Shown in pieces: positions 58,790 to 64,000 of a stretch of DNA of 64,000 nucleotides (positions are counted from its first letter, which is position 1; the number at the start of each line of letters is the position of its first letter). A program made the translations under genes and the position numbers. The DNA comes from Pseudomonas sp. UBA6562 (GTDB lineage: Bacteria > Pseudomonadota > Gammaproteobacteria > Pseudomonadales > Pseudomonadaceae): contig NZ_DJJS01000008.1 of assembly GCF_002434265.1 (NCBI RefSeq), positions 293,667 to 357,666 of the forward strand. Direction: 5' to 3'. The notes beneath the pieces were generated by a model that worked only from the letters and a program-made list of their open reading frames with translations, had not been told where the DNA came from and searched no databases.

Positions 58790-59731
58790 ATGCCCACCAC
58801 CCACACGGCCGAACCCGGCATCCGCATCGGCCTGAGCGAGCTGATCGACATGCGCCATCGGGTGCGCGAGATCCAGTTGTTCTCACGGCCAGGACAGCGC
58901 AGCCCACTGGTGGGCCTGCACCACTCCAAGCTGCGTGGGCGCGGCGTGGATTTCGACCAGGTGCGGGTGTACCAGGCCGGCGACGATGTGCGCAACATCG
59001 ACTGGCGCGTCACCGCGCGTACCCAAGAGCCGCACACCAAGCTGTTCCACGAGGAGCGCGAGCGGCCGATCTTCATCCTCATCGAGCAGAGCCAGCGCCT
59101 GTTCTTCGGCACCGGGCTGATGTTCAAGTCGGTGCTCGCCGCCCAGGCCGCGGCGCTGTTCGGCTGGGCCGCGCTGGACCACAACGATCGCATCGGCGGC
59201 CTGGTGTTCGGCGCCAGCGAGCCTCACGAGATCAAGCCCCGGCGCAGCAAACAGAGCCTGTTGCAATTGCTCAACCGCCTGGCGCGGGTCAACCAGGCGC
59301 TGCACACCGACACCGCCCCCAGCGACAGCCTGGGCCTGGCCCTGCGCCGTGCCCGCGAGGTGCTACGCCCCGGCAGCCTGGCCATCGTCGTGTGCGACGA
59401 GCGCGCCTTGAGCGAACAGGCCGAACAGCACCTGGCGATGCTGTCGCGGCATTGCGACCTCCTGCTGTTGCCTGTTTCCGACCCGCTCGACCATGCCTTG
59501 CCTGCAGCGGGCCTGTTGCGCTTCGCCCAGGGCGATGGGCAACTGGAGCTCGACACCCTCGACGCCAGTTTGCGCCAGGCCTACCACCGCGAGGCGCAGG
59601 CGCGTATCGAGCGCTGGGAAGTGCTGGCGCAAAAGCTGCGTGTGGTGCTGATTCCGCTGACGACCCGCACGGCGCTGATCGAGCAGTTGCGCGAGCACAC
59701 GAGCGCGCAACGCCCCGGAAGCGGCCGATGA
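58790..59731 (+). CDS. DUF58 domain-containing protein
   Basis: This 313-residue protein has the DUF58 motif (RGRGVDFDQVRVYQAGDDVRNIDWRVTAR) and a VWA-like fold after it. No membrane segment is evident, unlike some homologues. DUF58 proteins are a standard part of MoxR/Bat operons. It begins 4 bases after moxR and overlaps the next gene by four bases (ATGA). Confidence 0.92.
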   Translation: MPTTHTAEPGIRIGLSELIDMRHRVREIQLFSRPGQRSPLVGLHHSKLRGRGVDFDQVRVYQAGDDVRNIDWRVTARTQEPHTKLFHEERERPIFILIEQSQRLFFGTGLMFKSVLAAQAAALFGWAALDHNDRIGGLVFGASEPHEIKPRRSKQSLLQLLNRLARVNQALHTDTAPSDSLGLALRRAREVLRPGSLAIVVCDERALSEQAEQHLAMLSRHCDLLLLPVSDPLDHALPAAGLLRFAQGDGQLELDTLDASLRQAYHREAQARIERWEVLAQKLRVVLIPLTTRTALIEQLREHTSAQRPGSGR

Positions 59732-60225
59732 ACGCCCTGGACGACCTGCAACCCCTGATCGCCCCACCCGCCATCGGCTGGTGGCCGCCCGCCCCTGGCT
59801 GGTGGCTGCTGTTCGTCGGCCTACTGCTGCTGAGTTGGGGCATCTGGCGCCTGCGCGGCTGGCGGCCACGGCGTCGGCCGCCGCAAGTGGCCGCCGAATC
59901 GGTCATGGACCCGGTGCGCAGCGCGGCCCTGGCCGAACTGGCACGCCTGCCGCGCCCCTACGACGGCGCCCCGGCCGGCGCCTGGCTGCAACAGATCAAC
60001 GCCCTGCTCAAGCGGCTGTGCCGCAACCACTATCCAGGCGCCAACAGCCATACCCTCAACGGCCGCCAGTGGCTGGCGTTTCTCGACAACCGCTGTCCCG
60101 CCGCCGGGCTGACGCGCTGGATGGTGTTGGTCGAAGGTGCCTACAAACCCGAGTGCAAGCTCGACGACAAAGCCATCGCCGGCCTCAGCCAGGCGGTCGA
60201 CACCTGGATTCGCAAACATGTTTGA
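59728..60225 (+). CDS. DUF4381 domain-containing membrane protein
   Basis: This 165-residue protein has one membrane helix (about 24-42, GWWLLFVGLLLLSWGIWRL) with a cytoplasmic helical domain containing LKRLCRNHYPG and GRQWLAFLD. This matches DUF4381 in Bat operons. The function is unknown but it is assumed to be part of the membrane complex. It overlaps neighbours at both ends. Confidence 0.9.
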   Translation: MNALDDLQPLIAPPAIGWWPPAPGWWLLFVGLLLLSWGIWRLRGWRPRRRPPQVAAESVMDPVRSAALAELARLPRPYDGAPAGAWLQQINALLKRLCRNHYPGANSHTLNGRQWLAFLDNRCPAAGLTRWMVLVEGAYKPECKLDDKAIAGLSQAVDTWIRKHV

Positions 60226-61294
60226 ACTGGCCTGGCCGTGGATGCTGCTGCTCGCGCCGCTGCCGTGGCTGCTGCGCCTGTTGTTACCTGCCGCCGACAG
60301 CGGCGAGCCAGTACTCAAGGTCGGCTTTCTGCCGGAACTGGAGGCCCTGGCCGGCCGCCGCGCGCGCCTGAACCTGCCGACCTGGCGCCAGCAGGCGCCC
60401 TATGTGCTGATCTGGCTGCTGTTGTTGATCGCCGCCGCACGCCCGCAGTGGCTGGGCGAACCGGTGCCGGTGGCCGCCAGCGGTCGCGACCTGTTGGTGG
60501 CGGTGGACGTGTCCGGCTCGATGGACTACCCCGACATGCAATGGCAAGGCGATGACGTCAGCCGCCTGGACCTGGTCAAGGCGCTAATGGGCGACTTCCT
60601 TCAGGACCGCAAAGGCGACCGCGTAGGGCTGATCCTGTTCGGCAGCGAGGCCTACCTGCAAGCGCCGCTGACCTTCGACCGGCGCACCGTGCGCAGCTTC
60701 CTCGACGACGCGCTGATCGGCATCGCCGGCAAGAATACCGCCATCGGCGACGCCATCGGCCTTGCCGTCAAGCGTCTGCGCGAGCGGCCGGCCAACAGCC
60801 GGGTGCTGATCCTGATCACCGACGGCGCCAACAACGGCGGTCAGATCCACCCGCTGACCGCCGCACGCCTGGCGGCCCAGGAAGGCGTGCGCATCTACAC
60901 CATCGGCATCGGCGCCGACCCTTCGGCCACCGGCACACCAGGGCTGATCGGGCTCAACCCCAGCCTGGACCTGGACGAAGCCTCGCTGCGGGAAATCGCC
61001 GGCATCACCCAAGGCAGTTACTTCCGTGCCCACAGCGGCGCGGAACTGGTGAACATCGGCGACACCCTCGACGAACTGGAGCCGGTCACCCAGCAGCCGA
61101 CCCAGGCCCGCGCCGCCACAGCCCTGTACGCCTGGCCACTGGCCCTGGCGCTGCTGCTCAGCGTGCTGCTGGTGTGTGCGGCGCTGTGGCCTGACAACCG
61201 CCTGCAACGCCGATTGCGCAAGCCGCGCTTCCTGCAGCCCCCGCCCCAGTGGCGCCAGCAGCTCAAGCGGCTGCGCCTGGGGGGTCGTCGATGA
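60218..61294 (+). CDS. VWA domain-containing membrane protein (BatA type)
   Basis: This 358-residue protein has N-terminal hydrophobic segments (about 3-23 and 58-76), a VWA domain with an intact MIDAS motif D97-x-S99-x-S101 (AVDVSGSMDY), and a C-terminal helix (about 308-330). BatA-type proteins of aerotolerance operons bind MoxR and sit in the inner membrane. It overlaps the previous gene by 8 bases and the next by 4. Confidence 0.93.
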   Translation: MFELAWPWMLLLAPLPWLLRLLLPAADSGEPVLKVGFLPELEALAGRRARLNLPTWRQQAPYVLIWLLLLIAAARPQWLGEPVPVAASGRDLLVAVDVSGSMDYPDMQWQGDDVSRLDLVKALMGDFLQDRKGDRVGLILFGSEAYLQAPLTFDRRTVRSFLDDALIGIAGKNTAIGDAIGLAVKRLRERPANSRVLILITDGANNGGQIHPLTAARLAAQEGVRIYTIGIGADPSATGTPGLIGLNPSLDLDEASLREIAGITQGSYFRAHSGAELVNIGDTLDELEPVTQQPTQARAATALYAWPLALALLLSVLLVCAALWPDNRLQRRLRKPRFLQPPPQWRQQLKRLRLGGRR

Positions 61295-63006
61295 ACGAGT
61301 TCTGGCCGCACTGGCTGCGCCCGCTGTGGTTGTTGACTGTGCCATTGCTGGCTTGGTTGCTGTTCAAGCTGTACAACCGCCGCCAGCGCGCCGGCCGCTG
61401 GCAGTTGATCGTGCCCGCGCAGTTCCACGCCGTACTGTTGGGCGGCGGCAGTGGCAGCAACCGCAAACTGGCCTGGATCGCCCTGGGCCTGGCCTGGCTG
61501 CTGATCTTCCTGGCCTTGCTCGGGCCGAGCTGGCAACGGGTCGAGCAAAGCCACCAGCGGCCTGCCGACCCGCTGGTGATCCTGCTGGAAATGACCCCCT
61601 CGATGATGGCCGAGGATGCCGCGCCCAACCGCTTGGAACAGGCCAGGCGCAAGATCCTCGACCTGCTCGAACAACGGCGCGACAGCCAGACCGCACTGAT
61701 CGTCTACGCCGGCAGTGCCCACACCCTGGTGCCGCTGTCGGACGACTTGAGCACCACGCGCAACCTGCTCGAAGCCCTCGACCCTTCGATCATGCCCCAG
61801 CCCGGCCAGCGCGCCGACCTGGCCGTGCGCAAGGCGCTGGCATTGCTGGCGCAGAGCGACCTGGGCCAGGGCCGTCTGCTGCTGCTCGGTTCGTCCTTGA
61901 GCGAGCACGAGCGCAGCGGCATCCGCCGCGCCTTGGGCAGCCACGGGCCGAGCTTGCTGATGCTAGGCATCGGCAGCGCCGAGGGCGCGCCCATACGTCA
62001 GACCAACGGCGAATACCTCAAGGACGAGCAAGGCGGCATCCTCGTGCCGCGCCTGGACGGCGCCCGCCTCAAGCGCTTCGTCAACGCCACCGGCGGGCGC
62101 TATCGCCATGCACGGGTGGACGATCTCGACCTGCGCGGCCTGGGGCTGTTCGACGCCCCGCGCGACCTGCGCAGCGACGGCCAGACCGTGCAGCTCGACA
62201 GCTGGTTCGACCAGGGCTATTGGCTACTGCTGCCCTTGCTGTTGCTGGCCGCCTGCGCCGGCCGCCGCGGCTGGTTGTTCTGCCTGCCGTTGCTGCTGGC
62301 ACTGCCGCAACCGAGCCAGGCCTTCGAGCTGCGCGACCTGTGGCTGCGCCCCGACCAACAAGGTATGCGTCTGCTGGAACGCCAGCAACCGGCGCAAGCG
62401 GCGCAGCGCTTCGACGATGCGCAATGGCGCGGCATGGCGCTGTACCAGGTCGGCGATTTCGCCGGCGCCGCCCAAGCCTTCGCCGAAAGCGACAGCGCCC
62501 AGGCCCATTACAACCGCGGCAACGCCCTGGCCCGCAGTGGCGAGCTGGAGGCGGCGCTGGATGCGTACGACCAAGCCCTTGACCGGCAGAGCGACCTGCA
62601 ACCGGCCTTGGCCAACCAGGCGCTGGTCCAGCAGCTGCTCGATCAGCGCAGCGCCAGCGCCCAGGCGCAACCCAACGCCGGCGCCGACGCCCAAGGCATG
62701 CCCGGTAGCGACAGCGACAGCAGCTCAGCCGGCACCCCACTGCCCGACAATCCTGGCGACGAACCACGCGCTGGCCAAGCCCAGGAAGGCGAAGCCAACC
62801 CTTCCGGCCAAGCCTCCGGCAGTGAGGCCAGCGGGCAGGACGACGACAGCGTCAGCGCCCCCGCCCGCCCCGCCGCCGGCAGCCTCGATGCCGAGCAGCG
62901 CCAGGCTCTGGAGCAGTGGCTGCGCGAAATTCCCGACAACCCCGCGCAGTTGCTACGGCGCAAATTCTGGTATGAACAGCAATTGCATCAGGAAAAGTCT
63001 CCATGA
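61291..63006 (+). CDS. VWA and TPR domain membrane protein (BatB/BatC fusion)
   Basis: This 571-residue protein has N-terminal membrane helices (about 9-26 and 58-76), a VWA domain (about 90-290), two helices (about 315-345), a TPR region (about 370-450: GMALYQVGDFAGAAQAF, YNRGNALARSGELEAALDAYDQAL) and a Gly/Ser/Asp-rich low-complexity tail (about 455-535). It joins what are BatB and BatC in Bacteroides. The MIDAS site reads E100-x-T102-x-S104 instead of D-x-S-x-S, so metal binding may be weakened. It overlaps both neighbours by 4 bases. Confidence 0.92.
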   Translation: MNEFWPHWLRPLWLLTVPLLAWLLFKLYNRRQRAGRWQLIVPAQFHAVLLGGGSGSNRKLAWIALGLAWLLIFLALLGPSWQRVEQSHQRPADPLVILLEMTPSMMAEDAAPNRLEQARRKILDLLEQRRDSQTALIVYAGSAHTLVPLSDDLSTTRNLLEALDPSIMPQPGQRADLAVRKALALLAQSDLGQGRLLLLGSSLSEHERSGIRRALGSHGPSLLMLGIGSAEGAPIRQTNGEYLKDEQGGILVPRLDGARLKRFVNATGGRYRHARVDDLDLRGLGLFDAPRDLRSDGQTVQLDSWFDQGYWLLLPLLLLAACAGRRGWLFCLPLLLALPQPSQAFELRDLWLRPDQQGMRLLERQQPAQAAQRFDDAQWRGMALYQVGDFAGAAQAFAESDSAQAHYNRGNALARSGELEAALDAYDQALDRQSDLQPALANQALVQQLLDQRSASAQAQPNAGADAQGMPGSDSDSSSAGTPLPDNPGDEPRAGQAQEGEANPSGQASGSEASGQDDDSVSAPARPAAGSLDAEQRQALEQWLREIPDNPAQLLRRKFWYEQQLHQEKSP

Positions 63007-64000
63007 GTCGCTTTGGCGCCTTCGTACTGAGCCTGCTCTGGGCGCTGCTGGCCCAGGCCGAGCCGACCCTGCAAGCCAGCGTCGACCGCACCCGCGTGCA
63101 GGCCGGTGAAACACTCGAACTGATCCTCGAGAGCCAGGACGTCACCCAGTTCGGCAAACCCGACCTGTCGAGCCTGGAGGCCGATTTCGAGGTGCGCGGC
63201 ACGCGCCAGCTCAACAGCCTGCACACCCTCGACGGCGAGACCCGCGCCAGCACCCGCTGGATCGTCTCGCTGCTGCCACGGCGCAGCGGCACCTTGACGA
63301 TCCCGGCCCTGCAACTGGGTCAGTCGCACAGCCAGCCCATCGAGCTACAGGTCATGCAGGCCGACGCCTCGCGCCCCGGCACCGCCGCGCAGGTGTTCGT
63401 CGAAACCAGCCTGGATGCGTCCGAGGTGTACGTGCAGGCGCAGGCGGTGTTGACGGTGCGCATCTACCACTCGGTGGCGCTGTACGACGACAGCAGCTTG
63501 AGCCCGGTGCAAGGCGAAGGTCTCAAGGTCGAGACCCTGGGCGAATCGCGCACGTATGAAAAAGACATCGAAGGCGTGCGCCACGGCGTGATCGAAACCC
63601 GTTACGTGCTCTACCCGCAACAAAGCGGCACGTTGCAGGTAGCGGGCCTGACCTTCACCGCCACGGCCGCCGCCGACGGCGGCAATGGCGCGGGAAGCGG
63701 TGGCGGGCGGCAAGTGCAGGTCACCTCCAACGCCTTGACCTTGACGGCCAAGGCCATTCCCGCCAGCTACCCGAAAAACCTACCCTGGCTGCCCGCGCGC
63801 AGTCTGAGCCTGGAAGAAGGCTGGAGTCCGGACCCGACGCAGCAACCCACCCGCATCGGCGACTCGCTGACGCGCAGCATCACCCTGCGCGCCCAGGGCC
63901 TCTCCAGCACGCAACTGCCGCCCCTGCCGGCCACCGAGCTGGACGGCCTGCGCCGCTACCCCGACCAAGCACTGCTGCGCAACGACACCGACGAGCGCGG
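63003..64000 (+). CDS. BatD family protein, N-terminal part (partial)
   Basis: The reading frame starts with an ATG overlapping the previous stop (ATGA) and stays open to the end of the window, giving 332 codons. It begins with a signal peptide (LSLLWALLAQA) followed by beta-rich domains: TLQASVDRTRVQAGETLELI, VYVQAQAVLTVRIYHSVALY and ESRTYEKDIEGVRHGVIE. This is the BatD (oxygen tolerance) pattern, a periplasmic beta-sandwich protein with a C-terminal membrane helix beyond the window. It is the last visible gene of the operon. Confidence 0.9.
   Translation, partial: MSRFGAFVLSLLWALLAQAEPTLQASVDRTRVQAGETLELILESQDVTQFGKPDLSSLEADFEVRGTRQLNSLHTLDGETRASTRWIVSLLPRRSGTLTIPALQLGQSHSQPIELQVMQADASRPGTAAQVFVETSLDASEVYVQAQAVLTVRIYHSVALYDDSSLSPVQGEGLKVETLGESRTYEKDIEGVRHGVIETRYVLYPQQSGTLQVAGLTFTATAAADGGNGAGSGGGRQVQVTSNALTLTAKAIPASYPKNLPWLPARSLSLEEGWSPDPTQQPTRIGDSLTRSITLRAQGLSSTQLPPLPATELDGLRRYPDQALLRNDTDER

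Overview
The window reads as a chromosomal segment of a fluorescent-type Pseudomonas, most likely of the P. putida group. The support is high GC with GC-rich third positions, a gene order typical of that genus (cco oxidase and assembly genes, hemN, anr, apt, recR, ybaB, dnaX, then ligA, zipA, smc), a xanthine dehydrogenase/guanine deaminase locus, CheV, and a GdhB-type 180 kDa NAD-glutamate dehydrogenase. The species assignment is inference from remembered gene order, not from a search. I saw no prophage, insertion sequence, integron, CRISPR array or rRNA operon.

Layout. 1-6950: end of a cbb3 oxidase operon (ccoO tail, ccoQ, ccoP) and its assembly operon ccoGHIS plus a TauE/SafE-like membrane protein. 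6980-9453: hemN behind a perfect Anr box, then anr itself, so the oxygen sensor sits beside its likely targets. 9508-13248: apt and, convergent to it, dnaX-ybaB-recR. 13575-16898: an accessory insert with a TonB-dependent receptor behind two palindromes and a divergent DUF2938/MerR pair around a perfect 16-bp palindrome. 16974-24853 (minus strand): SRP RNA, ligA, zipA, smc and a GntR/FCD regulator. 25197-33939: purine catabolism (xdhABC, guaD, a second GntR/FCD regulator, an AzgA-type purine permease). 33953-41635: MOSC protein, cheV, an orphan 186-aa protein, a NarL-type kinase/regulator pair, yegS, moeA, moaB and a small lipoprotein. 41716-50432: tRNA-Pro(CGG), an exporter of the MsbA type, pdxB, tusA, rlmM, acnA and a hicAB toxin-antitoxin locus. 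50705-64000: gdhB, an unknown 117-aa protein, a DUF2235 hydrolase and the start of a MoxR/Bat operon (moxR, DUF58, DUF4381, VWA, VWA-TPR, batD), whose last gene runs off the window.

Functional links. Anr probably controls hemN and perhaps ccoG, joining micro-aerobic haem synthesis with assembly of the high-affinity oxidase. The purine locus is bracketed by two FCD regulators. It shares a molybdenum theme with the MOSC, moeA and moaB genes 3-12 kb away, since xanthine dehydrogenase needs the cofactor. Most Bat genes overlap by 4-8 bases, which points to translational coupling.

The most notable single observation is hicB. An in-frame amber codon removes the C-terminal ribbon-helix-helix DNA-binding domain, while the N-terminal antitoxin domain and the HicA toxin remain intact. 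Other signals worth following are paired TGAC-N6-GTCA operators on the xdhA promoter, strong inverted repeats before the TonB receptor, before the 117-aa gene and before moxR, and a degenerate metal-binding site in the VWA-TPR protein.
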